A DNA stretch of 34,736 nucleotides from a virus. Both the position numbers and the translations under genes were made by a program. Positions within the stretch are counted from its first letter, which is position 1, and every line of letters starts with the position of its first letter. This document shows, in pieces, positions 23,723 to 31,539 of this stretch. The notes under the pieces are model-generated. The model searched no databases. It was not told the origin of the DNA and was given only the letters and a program-made list of their open reading frames with translations. The stretch is from the IMG/VR virus record IMGVR_UViG_3300035698_004930, positions 1-34,736 of that record. One strand, 5' to 3'.

Positions 23723-24186
23723 ATCCTTTTCGAATCCGTATGTATAAAATACAGCTCTTTATAAAAAGCAGAATGAAACCAAAATTTGTGATTACTTCGC
23801 GTATCTTCTCCACTGCCTTCAATCCGTAGCATGACAAAAACAGAATACCCGTAAATTCCTAAAAAAATTGTTGGGTAAATATCAGGATAAATATCATTAA
23901 CATCTAGTATCCATCCCGTTATATTGCCGAATAGCGATAATAAACACACTTGAGCTAGTCCGACGCTTAGCCATGTTTCGCGTATATAAGATAAGATTGT
24001 TAATGTGACTAAACCCATTGCACCCGCTGCTAAATAAAATACATCGCTGTTTAAATCAATTGTTATAAAGCTGAAAGCATAAACCGATGCTGCATAAGCT
24101 ATTGCAAGCTTAATTCTGTATCCGCTGGGCTGTATCAGAGCAACAAACCCCATGGTTAAAAATACTAGAAATAGTGGCCATTCCAT
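23719..24186 (-). CDS. Multi-spanning membrane protein
   Basis: 155 residues from ATG 24186, which shares a base with the preceding stop (TGATG); a GTG one codon upstream is possible. About four hydrophobic segments: PLFLVFLTMGFVALIQ, IAYAASVYAFSFITI, VFYLAAGAMGLVTLTIL and GLAQVCLLSLFGNITGWIL. It lies in the lysis region. No family recognised; a role in lysis or superinfection exclusion is a guess. Confidence 0.55.
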   Translation of the reverse strand: MEWPLFLVFLTMGFVALIQPSGYRIKLAIAYAASVYAFSFITIDLNSDVFYLAAGAMGLVTLTILSYIRETWLSVGLAQVCLLSLFGNITGWILDVNDIYPDIYPTIFLGIYGYSVFVMLRIEGSGEDTRSNHKFWFHSAFYKELYFIHTDSKRI

Positions 24187-24275
24187 CACTTAGCCTTCTT
24201 TTTTCTTTTAATGCCGCCGTAATTCGTAGATTGCTTTTTAATCGGGCTTTTACCTTTCTTTGTTTCCTTTGCCAT
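24186..24275 (-). CDS. Basic micro-protein (29 aa)
   Basis: MAKETKKGKSPIKKQSTNYG then GIKRKKKAK. AAGG lies before the ATG and the stop overlaps the next ATG as TGATG. Lys/Arg make up more than 40% of the residues. Such tiny basic frames occur in phage lysis or packaging clusters. Real translation is plausible because of the tight coupling; function unknown. Confidence 0.5.
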   Translation of the reverse strand: MAKETKKGKSPIKKQSTNYGGIKRKKKAK

Positions 24276-24285
24276 TTTTTAAACC

Positions 24286-24696
24286 TTATTTTTTGAATAC
24301 TTTTTCAGCGCCACGGCTTCCAAAATATGCAATTGTCATAGTTAGCATTAAGCCTTCTATGACGGGAATGTAAGCCTCTTTTACTGAGAACTCGCCCATA
24401 TTTCCATCTAATAAAACTATACTACCAAACAATATTTGAACAAATATAAAAGACAATGGACGAACCATTCTAGTGATAAAGTGCTCATTGTCACTAGTCC
24501 ATCGTTTAGTTACTTCTTTGTCATATTGAGCAAGCGCTGATAATTGAGCCACTTTGAAAGTATTAATTTCTTTTTCTATCAGTATTTTTGCTTGTAGTCG
24601 CTCTTCATCGCTAGTAAATAAACTATCTAAGCCTTTACTTATTGAGTCCGTTACTTTTGCCGCGCCCTCACTGAATAAATTACTAAACCAACTCAC
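24286..24696 (-). CDS. Holin-like protein (3-TM GTA-type)
   Basis: 136 residues. The N-terminal helix (FSNLFSEGAAKVTDSISKGL...) and the conserved RWTSDNEHFITRMVRPLSFIF lead into two to three hydrophobic segments (LSFIFVQILFGSIVLL; VIEGLMLTMTIAYFGSRGAEK), resembling the 'holin of 3 TMs, for gene-transfer release' family. It probably opens the inner membrane for the endolysin. It overlaps the endolysin gene by 4 bases. Confidence 0.8.
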   Translation of the reverse strand: MSWFSNLFSEGAAKVTDSISKGLDSLFTSDEERLQAKILIEKEINTFKVAQLSALAQYDKEVTKRWTSDNEHFITRMVRPLSFIFVQILFGSIVLLDGNMGEFSVKEAYIPVIEGLMLTMTIAYFGSRGAEKVFKK

Positions 24697-25022
24697 AGCA
24701 TCAGCCCGTGCTTTGCTGCTAATATGTTTGACGGCTCTATATGAATATGCGTTGAATGAACAATAATATCATACTCAGTTAATGACTCTCTTAAATCAGT
24801 AATTACCTTTGCTCTTTCTTGACCATTAAAATAATGCGTTCTAAAATCCAAGGCTAGACCATAATAATGCCAGCTTTCAGCGCTATGAATGCCGTCAAGT
24901 CCCGCCGTTATTGTCGCACCCTCCAGCCTTCCGTTATCTCTCCAAACTCTTTCTGCTACTTTTAAAACCGGCCTCATTAATAAATGAAGCCCTCTTATGT
25001 CTGCACCTTCTTTTAATCTCAT
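24693..25022 (-). CDS. Endolysin, peptidase M15-type
   Basis: 109 residues with the zinc-peptidase pattern SxHxxGxAxD at 50-59 (SWHYYGLALD) and HIHIEP at 92-97, giving probable zinc ligands H52, D59 and H94 and catalytic E96 or a neighbour. It would cut the peptide part of peptidoglycan. There is no signal peptide, so it needs the holin next door. AGGAAG precedes the ATG. Confidence 0.85.
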   Translation of the reverse strand: MRLKEGADIRGLHLLMRPVLKVAERVWRDNGRLEGATITAGLDGIHSAESWHYYGLALDFRTHYFNGQERAKVITDLRESLTEYDIIVHSTHIHIEPSNILAAKHGLML

Positions 25023-25043
25023 AATAACTTCCTATTTTTCTTT

Positions 25044-25070
25044 ATTTTAGCACATTGCTAAGTACTTAGC
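25044..25070 (-). promoter_or_regulatory. Extended -10 element beside a 14-bp palindrome, upstream of the lysis genes
   Basis: GCTAAGTACTTAGC (25057-25070) is a perfect palindrome. Next to it on the minus strand is TGCTAAAAT (25052-25044), an extended -10. No good -35 is seen, as is common for activator-dependent late promoters. It is in the 141-base gap before endolysin. A late-promoter/operator role is inferred. Confidence 0.35.
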
Positions 25071-25163
25071 TTATTTACTAATTAAGCGCCATTCGATGAA
25101 TAGATTACTTCGATTCTACAGTTTATAGCTTCGAAAACTAATTCTTTTTTCTTTTGTTAATCC

Positions 25164-25472
25164 CTAATTCACCCATGCCCACTGTAAGCGACAGTCGTAC
25201 CGCTTGGGAACGTCATTGATATATCCTCTACTATTTCCCAACTTTAGCGCCGCTGCCGCAATCAAAGGTGCATTAACGCGCGTATATCCGAAATTCTCAG
25301 GATTACCAAGAAACGCCAGCTCTTTTTCTTTTTTTAGAACCAGCTCTTGCTTGAGATTATAATTCTGCCATTTTTGACGCGCTGCTTCTCTCTCCTCCTC
25401 CCTTAAAGCACAGCCATTAGCTATAGTGAATGGCTGAACTCTTTCGCTTGCACTGTATATAATTATATTCAT
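25164..25472 (-). CDS. Unknown protein between ninG and the lysis genes (102 aa)
   Basis: Begins MNIIIYSASERVQPFTIANG and has a charged helical middle (REEEREAARQKWQNYNLKQE) and a C-terminus with RGYINDVPKRYDCRLQWAWVN. Lambda-like phages carry the late antiterminator at this map position, but I see no zinc finger or HTH, so I do not assign that. Soluble. An upstream purine-rich stretch AAAGGGAAAGAAG serves as ribosome site. Confidence 0.6.
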   Translation of the reverse strand: MNIIIYSASERVQPFTIANGCALREEEREAARQKWQNYNLKQELVLKKEKELAFLGNPENFGYTRVNAPLIAAAALKLGNSRGYINDVPKRYDCRLQWAWVN

Positions 25473-25556
25473 CTTCTTTCCCTTTCTCGTTAATTAGCTG
25501 ATGAATAGGGTATTAAAGCAACCGGTATTTATTACTAAGTATTAGAAATTCTATAC

Positions 25557-26189
25557 TTATACGTTTTCTGCTTCTAGCTTTCGAATCTCTATATTCATTT
25601 CTTTACGCATTAAGATCAACTCTTCACACGTCCATTTTTTTATTCTATCTACTTCACAATATTCAATAATTGCATCAGCTTCCTCTTTTCCGAATCTGTC
25701 TTCTAAGCCTTTCAAATATCCGCGCGTTGTTTTATCGCCGTTAATATTGCCGCTTTTTTCTTTGTTGCAGTATTTATTGCATTGAAGATAAGTGTTCTTT
25801 TCATCGTATCTAATCGCACCCTGGCTTGCTACTGTTTTAAAGTGACCGCAACACCAATCCATATTTTTCTTGCCGCATGAAGTGCACTCAGGCTCTTGAT
25901 TATTATCTTTGAATAGCTTTATCTCTTGCAAAACCCTCAGCCGATTAAAAACTTTTTGGGTCAATTTTTTCTGATGCGGCAGGTCATTAGCTTTAAAAAC
26001 CCTCCGCATTTTTACAGTTTCTTCTTTGAACTCCTTTTTTTCTTTCATTAGCTTTAAGCGTGCTTGCTTATTAATCCAGCTTATTGAGCATTTTGGCGTA
26101 CATATAAACTGAAGTTCCCGTGTTTTTTGAAACACTTTTAAGCAGTTTTTACACTTTCGTTTGCCTAGCTTTACTTTTTTATATTTCAT
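25557..26189 (-). CDS. ninG: Recombination protein NinG (Rap-like)
   Basis: 210 residues, the usual length. The N-terminal zinc-type cluster CKNCLKVF ... CTPKCSISWINKQ, the helical middle, and then CTSCGKKNMDWCCGHFKT with NTYLQCNKYCNKEKSGN and GLEDRFGKEEADAI are the hallmarks of lambda NinG. In lambda it promotes recombination by cutting branched intermediates, which fits the exonuclease gene upstream. Its start codon is the end of an 11-bp hairpin. Confidence 0.93.
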   Translation of the reverse strand: MKYKKVKLGKRKCKNCLKVFQKTRELQFICTPKCSISWINKQARLKLMKEKKEFKEETVKMRRVFKANDLPHQKKLTQKVFNRLRVLQEIKLFKDNNQEPECTSCGKKNMDWCCGHFKTVASQGAIRYDEKNTYLQCNKYCNKEKSGNINGDKTTRGYLKGLEDRFGKEEADAIIEYCEVDRIKKWTCEELILMRKEMNIEIRKLEAENV

Positions 26190-26230
26190 TCGCCCGTTTT
26201 TACGCTTAATATAGAATATACGGGCGAATG
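26187..26230 (-). promoter_or_regulatory. Hairpin that buries the ninG start codon
   Basis: On the minus strand CATTCGCCCGT (26230-26220) pairs perfectly with ACGGGCGAATG (26197-26187), whose last three bases are the ninG ATG. The loop is 22 bases and AT-rich. A competing small hairpin GGCG/CGCC begins just upstream. This looks like translational control of ninG rather than a terminator, because no U-run follows. Confidence 0.6.
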
Positions 26231-26246
26231 CGCCTTATAATGCATG

Positions 26247-26462
26247 TTATAAGTCCGTTGTGAGTTTAAAAACAAAAGGCTTGACGGGTGTTTCATGCTG
26301 ATTTATCACTCTATCTTTTTCCCGTAACTCCTCCATTAAGCTATTGCCGAATTCTTTGAGAGTCTTGTACTAGCGTTTGGCATCAACATCACCGTCATCG
26401 ACTCCTTTATCACTAAAAATATATCCATTACCGATTCGCTCTATTTTTAAATCAAATTCCAT
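26247..26462 (-). pseudogene. Small phage gene interrupted by an amber codon
   Basis: From ATG 26462, with GGAGAAAGA before it, 30 codons (MEFDLKIERIGNGYIFSDKG...) run to TAG 26372-26370, and the same frame then continues for 40 codons (YKTLKEFGNSLMEELREKDR ... KPFVFKLTTDL) to TAA. The two halves together look like the common phage type with an 'IERIxNGYIF' start and a helical end. Probably a single nonsense mutation; suppression cannot be excluded. This fills the gap between ninG and the coiled-coil gene. Confidence 0.65.
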
Positions 26463-26521
26463 TCTTTCTCCAATTTTAAAATCTAATTCTGCCGAATCCG
26501 ACAGAATTAAAAATATATTAG

Positions 26522-27502
26522 TTAGTAAGTAATAGTTAAATTACTAATCTCTTTGCGAACAATCGCAATAATTATACTTTGACCAACTTTTTCATCTTCT
26601 AGCCCAAGCTCTTTAAACTTCGCTAATATTGCGCGATTAACATGCCCTTGATGCTCTTTGTTCGCTGCTTGCCTGTCTTTGCCTGCTTGAATTCTAGCCG
26701 CTTGCCTGGCTATTTCTGCCTCTTCACGCTGTCGCTCTTGCTCTAAATTATAAGCCGCTTGTCGTGCTCTTTCTTCAGTATCCTTAATAGCTTGAATTTT
26801 ATTAGCTTCGGCTTGTTCTTTGGCCAGCTTAGCGTCGTTAATTGCTTTCACTTCAGCTTGTTTAGCTCTAATTTTTTCATCTTCAGCTTTTTGTTTAGCG
26901 TCGATAATATCTTGCTCTGCTTTGCGCGTAGCTTCATTCGCTGCATCTAGTGCAATCTTAGCCTCTCTCGCTGCCTTTTCTTCTGCTAGTCGCTTGTTAG
27001 TTGCATCACGCTCAACTTGTTCTTTAGCCGCTAATGCTTTCGCCTCTTTTTCAGCAATAACAGCTTCTTTATCTGAAATAATCTTTTCGCGATTAAAAAT
27101 ATCATCTTCTGCTAATGCGCGCTCATGATCTAAAATAAATGCAGCGGCCTTTAATTCGTCGGCTTCTTTCTTTGCTTCAGCAGCTCTCCATTCGATCAAC
27201 GGCTTTAATATCTCATCTCTAAGTAATATGAATCTATTTTCGACAATCTTCCAGTCGTCGTTTACACCATTTATTAAGTCCTTTTCTTTTTGAATAACAC
27301 CCTTTCGACAATTATCAACATACACTTTAGACGATGAGATGCTACGACCCAGTGACGCAATAGCTTTTCTTCCTTTTGCGGTATTAACATCATTAATTTG
27401 TGATCTTGCATCATTCTCTATCGCTGTTAATTTATCATCTAAGCTAGCCGCTGTTAATGACTGAATTGTTGTTAGGTTTTCAATTTGTACTAATTCGTTC
27501 AT
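26522..27502 (-). CDS. Long coiled-coil protein of the recombination cluster
   Basis: 326 residues. Residues 1-110 (LTTIQSLTAASLDDKLTAIE, GRKAIASLGRSISSSKVYVD) look like the N-terminus of phage DUF1351-type proteins. Residues about 110-285 are a continuous Ala/Glu/Lys coiled coil. The C-terminal 45 residues (NRAILAKFKELGLEDEKVGQ...) form a compact domain. It ends one base before the exonuclease gene stops reading into it, and is co-transcribed. Proteins of this shape often accompany phage Exo genes; precise role unknown. Confidence 0.75.
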   Translation of the reverse strand: MNELVQIENLTTIQSLTAASLDDKLTAIENDARSQINDVNTAKGRKAIASLGRSISSSKVYVDNCRKGVIQKEKDLINGVNDDWKIVENRFILLRDEILKPLIEWRAAEAKKEADELKAAAFILDHERALAEDDIFNREKIISDKEAVIAEKEAKALAAKEQVERDATNKRLAEEKAAREAKIALDAANEATRKAEQDIIDAKQKAEDEKIRAKQAEVKAINDAKLAKEQAEANKIQAIKDTEERARQAAYNLEQERQREEAEIARQAARIQAGKDRQAANKEHQGHVNRAILAKFKELGLEDEKVGQSIIIAIVRKEISNLTITY

Positions 27503-27503
27503 T

Positions 27504-28124
27504 TTAATTCACTCCCTTAATGTCTTCTCTAATAATGCAAACAAGCGCTTCAAACTCGCTAATTCTTACATTCAATTCCCTAAATTCTTTTACGTAATCA
27601 CACGCGTTTAATCTAGTAATAAATAATTGATTTCCTTCGGGGAAATCTGCGCAATAACTAATGTAATCAATCCATTCTCTTTTAATTGACATTAGGTTGA
27701 ATATTAATTGCCATTTATAAGCGCTATCAAAAGAGCCTTTCTTGATTGTTTTATACTGCTGTGAAGCAATAACACTTTTTATCTCAATAGCGCCATTATT
27801 GCTAACAAGCCCGTCGGGTGAGCACCCTGTAAACCCATTGTCAAAAAAACCCCCGTTTGTTACTTCGCAAAAAGTGCGCTCTTCATATAGCTGTCTCGCA
27901 GTAGGCTCTTGATCATGTCCTCTCTGCATGTGCTCGTTAGAGTATCCGCCGCTAGTAACATTGCCGGTGATTTGACCTATAGCTATGTCGACCGCTAACT
28001 TTTTTGCAGGTTCGCCGAACGCCTTCCCATTGTTAGCCATTATCTTAGATACAGCTGACCCTGTGGCTTTTCCAACTCTTAGCTGAAGCCACTCATCTGT
28101 ATTTTGCTGAATATCAATAAACAT
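27504..28124 (-). CDS. YqaJ/lambda Exo-type 5'-3' exonuclease
   Basis: 206 residues. It has WLQLRVGKATGSAVSKI near the start, HDQEPTARQLYEE (E73), and the PD-(D/E)xK core GCSPDGL (D104) with IEIKS (E114, K116), then WQLIFNLMS. These are the metal-binding and catalytic residues of the family. It resects double-stranded ends to make 3' tails for annealing. It starts in the last base of the preceding gene, a likely functional partner. Confidence 0.93.
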   Translation of the reverse strand: MFIDIQQNTDEWLQLRVGKATGSAVSKIMANNGKAFGEPAKKLAVDIAIGQITGNVTSGGYSNEHMQRGHDQEPTARQLYEERTFCEVTNGGFFDNGFTGCSPDGLVSNNGAIEIKSVIASQQYKTIKKGSFDSAYKWQLIFNLMSIKREWIDYISYCADFPEGNQLFITRLNACDYVKEFRELNVRISEFEALVCIIREDIKGVN

Positions 28125-28639
28125 TATTCAGCACCTTCTTTAGCTGCTTCTTTTATCGCTTCAAATACTTCATTATTAACGATCATGCGCTTTGTTACTG
28201 CGTGAATATTACCATCACGCTTGAAAGCAATTACTGCATTAGTGAATGATTGAGTTCCTGTCATCAAATCTTTTTTCATTTGCGGCTGGTTGGGATGAAT
28301 TCGAACACCGCTGACAATGGACCCTGCATATTTCACGTTAGAATCAATTCTTAATTGGACTCTAACGTTTTTCCAATCTTCAAGAAATGGCGAATTACAA
28401 AATCCTTTTAAAACTTTCGAGTTTGTCGCATTAACAACAAGCGGTTTAATCGACTCTTTAAAATAAGCAATATTGTGATCGCCTTTTTTACCTGCGACCC
28501 GAACGCCATATTCTTGGCAAACGTGAGATATTTCAAACTGTAGGTTGCTACCAGCTTCCTGGTATTCCTCCAAATCAGCAACCCCGAGATGGTCGCTTTT
28601 AAATACTTTTCTATAATGCGTTTTAGTCTTATCGTTCAT
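28124..28639 (-). CDS. Phage protein paired with Exo, possible ssDNA-handling partner
   Basis: 171 residues, typified by KTHYRKVFKSDHLGVADLEE, VCQEYGVRVAGKKGDHNIAYF, KPLVVNATNSKVLKG and SGVRIHPNQPQMKKDLMTG. I recall similar proteins directly beside YqaJ-type nucleases in many phages. No RecT, Erf or Red-beta signature is visible, so annealase function is only a suggestion from location. One base overlaps with exo. Confidence 0.7.
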   Translation of the reverse strand: MNDKTKTHYRKVFKSDHLGVADLEEYQEAGSNLQFEISHVCQEYGVRVAGKKGDHNIAYFKESIKPLVVNATNSKVLKGFCNSPFLEDWKNVRVQLRIDSNVKYAGSIVSGVRIHPNQPQMKKDLMTGTQSFTNAVIAFKRDGNIHAVTKRMIVNNEVFEAIKEAAKEGAE

Positions 28640-28797
28640 GATAATAGCTCCAAACTAACTCTATCAGCCATTCTTCTTTCAAATGCATCTAATGAGTCGT
28701 CCTTAACCTGAACGTAGCTTATTTGCTTACCTGCTAACTTTGTGCGTGCTCTATGCGGCGGAGCTTTACGTCCCTTTATTGCCATTGGCTTATTCAT
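28636..28797 (-). CDS. Small basic protein (53 aa)
   Basis: MNKPMAIKGRKAPPHRARTK then LAGKQISYVQVKDDSLDAFE and RRMADRVSLELLS. It starts 8 bases inside the end of the upstream gene and its TGA overlaps the next ATG. Tight coupling on both sides supports real coding. An N-terminal basic, proline-containing half and an amphipathic C-terminal helix. Not recognised. Confidence 0.65.
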   Translation of the reverse strand: MNKPMAIKGRKAPPHRARTKLAGKQISYVQVKDDSLDAFERRMADRVSLELLS

Positions 28798-29236
28798 TTT
28801 CTATCATCTCCAAAGTTAGTGCTATCAATCCCCTGATTTCAATCATTGCCACATATGACTGATCGAGCGTAAGCACTTTACCCGCAATACTATCTATAAT
28901 CTTAAGCGCGTTAAATGCTGCATCTGATTGCTGTGGCGCTCCAATATCTGCCCACTCTTGAGTTGTTAGCTCGCGGCATAGTGTATACGCAATTTTTTTG
29001 GGGCTATACGTGTGATGAAGAACCACTGAGAAGCGCTTGCCATCCATCTCCTCGAATAGAAGAATATCAGTTCCACCAAACATATAAAGCTGGCCCTTAA
29101 TCGGCACAAAAGGAGTCTTAACTGGCTCTAATGCTTCGTTGACTTGAAGCTCGCTACCTTCATTATTCATGTAATTCTTAACAGTTTGCTCGATACGCTC
29201 AAAGCGCGCTAATTCTTCTTTACTAATTTCTAACAT
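28790..29236 (-). CDS. Unknown early protein (148 aa)
   Basis: Begins MLEISKEELARFERIEQTVK, a helical segment, with a beta-like middle (VPIKGQLYMFGGTDILLFEE, VVLHHTYSPKKIAYTLC) and a helical end (IEIRGLIALTLEMIENE). AGAGAGAGAGA lies before its ATG. It is now the first phage gene downstream of the IS66 copy, so its expression may depend on read-through or on promoters in the IS. Confidence 0.6.
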   Translation of the reverse strand: MLEISKEELARFERIEQTVKNYMNNEGSELQVNEALEPVKTPFVPIKGQLYMFGGTDILLFEEMDGKRFSVVLHHTYSPKKIAYTLCRELTTQEWADIGAPQQSDAAFNALKIIDSIAGKVLTLDQSYVAMIEIRGLIALTLEMIENE

Positions 29237-29338
29237 TTTTTATCTCTCTCTCTTGAATGAGTGGTTATATTAATGCTTAAGCTTTTTCATGTGAAATAAC
29301 TTTAAATTCTATGATTATAATTCTAATCAAAAAACATA

Positions 29339-29346
29339 AAATACGC
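29339..29346. repeat. Target-site duplication AAATACGC, left copy
   Basis: Eight bases identical to 31047-31054 on the other side of the IS. Eight bp is the normal IS66-family duplication and shows simple insertion without loss. Confidence 0.9.
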
Positions 29347-31046
29347 GTAACTATTCAGCCCTCTTAAAAAGAAGGCAGTTCTCCAGCCAACGCAGACTTG
29401 ATTGCTTCGGTTGCAGATAGGCCTTGTTTCCGGCAAGTCGATAGATAACCTCTAATACGACAAAATACCTCAGCACCTTGCGCCGATCTAAAGCATCCTG
29501 ATATTTTTTGTTGTACTTTTACCATGCGTAAGTCCTGCTCACCTTGATTATTCGTATAAGGGATATCTTCCCGCGTCATAAAACGCAGCACATCCTCTTC
29601 AAAGTTCAGTAGTCTTTCAAGTAAGTTTCTCGACTTACTTCGCTTAAGTCGACCTCGTTGCCCCGGTTTTCGTTCAGCTTCTAGTGGAGCCGGACACTCA
29701 ATGTCTCCTTTGTCTAATATCGCCCGATACACAGCACGTACTTTCGCTTGCCTCGTTTTCGTCAAACGCCCTCCAGCTTGTTGTACTTCACTATTCAGGA
29801 CTTTAAGGTGCTGCTCCATTTCTCCGGCCCACGCCATCTTGTCCTCTTCAAAGCTCCATGTCAGTTCACGTTGGTGGTGCGCATTACATAAACTGTTTTC
29901 AGCGTTCACAGCAACGCTATAGTAAGCTTTCCAATGATCGTGACAGAGGACACCCTCATAAATAGGAACAACACCCATATCGATCATAGCCTCACCACCT
30001 CGTTTGGCGTGGTGCATTAAATAGGTAAACTGAGCGTTAGAGCACACATGGAGCCACACCCGTTTACCTTTAATATTGATGCCGGTTTCATCAGTATGTA
30101 CGACGGTGCTATTGAGCAAGTGTTGGCGAACAATTGAGTCCCAAGAGTCGAGCTTGTTAAAGACTTCGCGGTTGAAGTTCACTAAGCTACCTGTACTTAG
30201 GGGCAACCCAAACTGATCGCCGAAGTATTCACGGATACGGGCATAAGGTAACAACTGGTATTGAGATAAGTAGACAGCATGTGCTTTGATGGTGGGACCA
30301 TATTGTACGCGTTGCTGAATGGGTTCTGGAAAAGTCGCTGTATAGCGAAGACCGAGGTCATCGATTAAAACTTCGGCCTGGTATTCGGTGACGACCCGAC
30401 GAACCTCAATGTCGAATAATTGCCGCCGCTCAGGCGCCAAAGCACGATAAATACGTCCCTGAGGGAGTGTACGTCGATCGATTGTCAAAGGAATAAGTGT
30501 ATCGGGTTGGTCAGTTAATACCAAGGTACTGCCTAGATGGCCAGGTTGCCCACCGGGTTTACGACTTGAAGGTTCCCGTGTACTTTTTTGACGATTAGGG
30601 TCAGCGGCGGGCGGTTTAGAACTGTTGCGCGAGTTCAGTCCTTTTTGAGCGGAAAGAGCTAGTATAAAACCGACCATAAGTTTGATCATCGCGCGTAAAG
30701 CGGGTGAAATACTCGGGTCATTTTGAAGCAAAGTATTCACTTCATCGATGACAGTATCAAGGTTTTCGCGAGTTGGCGGCATAGGAATGAACAGTTAGTC
30801 TAATGAATGAGACGCTATTATCGCACGGGTTTTCAAGGGCGATTTTTACTCATTGTATGATCGATTATAAGTCTTAATTTATAAGGGCGAGGAAGATCTA
30901 GTGTCTGCTATTAAATGATTATCATCAAGCCGCTATACGCGGTAAATGCATTGATTTAATGCTAGCAAAGCCAGGAGTGGAATGACTAGAAAAACGGCTA
31001 AAACCCTGTCAAGAATTATTTTTAATAATTCGGGCTGAATAGTTGC
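29347..31046 (-). mobile_element. IS66-family insertion sequence, 1700 bp
   Basis: Ends are GTAACTATTCAGCCC (29347-29361) and the inverted GGGCTGAATAGTTGC (31032-31046), 14 of 15 matching, flanked by AAATACGC duplications. It carries a single tnpC-type transposase, without tnpA/tnpB, as in the ISBst12-like subgroup. About 250 bp upstream of the transposase (30783-31031) have no convincing gene. It is richer in GC than the phage. Insertion is intergenic, in the leftward early operon. Confidence 0.95.
29364..30782 (-). CDS. tnpC: IS66-family transposase
   Basis: 472 residues. An N-terminal helical/leucine-zipper part is followed by the basic proline-rich KPPAADPNRQKS and KPGGQPGHLGST, then the DDE catalytic domain: VVHTDETGIN (D231), LCHDHWKAYY (D282) and TNNQGEQDLRMVK (E415). 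ISGCFRSAQGAEVFCRIRGYLSTCRKQG near the end is a family hallmark. No frameshift or stop, so it appears intact and potentially active. Confidence 0.96.
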   Translation of the reverse strand: MPPTRENLDTVIDEVNTLLQNDPSISPALRAMIKLMVGFILALSAQKGLNSRNSSKPPAADPNRQKSTREPSSRKPGGQPGHLGSTLVLTDQPDTLIPLTIDRRTLPQGRIYRALAPERRQLFDIEVRRVVTEYQAEVLIDDLGLRYTATFPEPIQQRVQYGPTIKAHAVYLSQYQLLPYARIREYFGDQFGLPLSTGSLVNFNREVFNKLDSWDSIVRQHLLNSTVVHTDETGINIKGKRVWLHVCSNAQFTYLMHHAKRGGEAMIDMGVVPIYEGVLCHDHWKAYYSVAVNAENSLCNAHHQRELTWSFEEDKMAWAGEMEQHLKVLNSEVQQAGGRLTKTRQAKVRAVYRAILDKGDIECPAPLEAERKPGQRGRLKRSKSRNLLERLLNFEEDVLRFMTREDIPYTNNQGEQDLRMVKVQQKISGCFRSAQGAEVFCRIRGYLSTCRKQGLSATEAIKSALAGELPSF

Positions 31047-31054
31047 AAATACGC
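31047..31054. repeat. Target-site duplication AAATACGC, right copy
   Basis: Matches 29339-29346 exactly. It lies 9 bases from the end of the phage gene at 31063, so the element missed coding sequence. Confidence 0.9.
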
Positions 31055-31062
31055 ATAGTTTC

Positions 31063-31377
31063 TTACAGTTTCTCTATTACGTTTATTAATTCGCTGTTTT
31101 TGCAAGCATCACTATTTGTGCATTGCGTACAAATAGTGTGCGGATTATATTCGTGTGAATCCTTGTCATTGCAAATTCTTATTTTAAACTCCATTGGTTG
31201 CGGCTTTACTCTGTAGTGAAAAAGCATAAAATTAAATATAGGATTGTCATGCGTATCGTATGAATTAATTAGCGGATCATATATTGACCCAACACTAACG
31301 CCTTCGATTTTTAGACCAGCTTCATCTGCTTGAATTACCGCAATCATCTCAGCGTGTGTGTTTTTTTGCATCTTCAT
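31063..31377 (-). CDS. Unknown early protein with a cysteine cluster (104 aa)
   Basis: Contains helical start MKMQKNTHAEMIAVIQADEA, a beta middle (NFMLFHYRVKPQPMEFKIRI) and four cysteines in C(N)-x-C-x2-C-x5-C form (ICNDKDS..., TICTQCTNSDACKNSE), possibly binding zinc. The early region location suggests a host takeover or replication accessory. Family not recognised. Confidence 0.6.
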   Translation of the reverse strand: MKMQKNTHAEMIAVIQADEAGLKIEGVSVGSIYDPLINSYDTHDNPIFNFMLFHYRVKPQPMEFKIRICNDKDSHEYNPHTICTQCTNSDACKNSELINVIEKL

Positions 31378-31378
31378 T

Positions 31379-31539
31379 TTAATTGTTCTCCACTATTTTC
31401 TTAGCTGCGTTTAGATTACTCTCAGTTAGACAGCCCAAATAATCAACACTTGAATCACTTTGTCATTAATTACTTTTTCAGCTTCTAGCTCTATAATGTA
31501 ACTAGCTTTAAAATTCAATTTGAATTTTAATTCTGTAAT
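31379..31539 (-). pseudogene. Small early ORF disrupted by a frameshift
   Basis: One frame (TELKFKLNFKASYIIELEAE, then KVINDKVIQVLIIWAV) ends at TAA, and another frame continues without pause as DYLGCLTESNLNAAKKIVEN to TAA 31381-31379. A one-base indel near 'GTGTTGATTATT' would join them as a ~53-residue protein. No ATG is in place: the best start is ATT 31539 after AGAGAG. Likely a decayed gene; a sequencing error in the indel is an alternative. Confidence 0.45.
31508..31530. repeat. Perfect AT-rich palindrome TTAAAATTCAA-T-TTGAATTTTAA
   Basis: Two 11-bp arms around one base, spanning the end of the 57-aa gene. No U-run follows, and a hairpin this tight would be strained, so a protein-binding site is likelier than a terminator. 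Chance in AT-rich DNA is possible. Confidence 0.4.

Noticed and set aside
23631-23837. 68-codon leftward frame rich in Arg/Lys overlapping two membrane protein genes, resembling an embedded Rz1-like gene
   Set aside because: No lipobox or signal sequence, no ribosome site; composition is what a shifted reading of the neighbouring genes would give.
26820-27128. Rightward frame opposite the coiled-coil gene
   Set aside because: Composition (Ala/Ser/Leu) is the reverse of the Ala/Glu/Lys repeat; no independent support.
28124-28639. RecT/Red-beta single-strand annealing protein
   Set aside because: Location beside Exo fits, but no annealase motif is visible, so only a possible partner role is stated.
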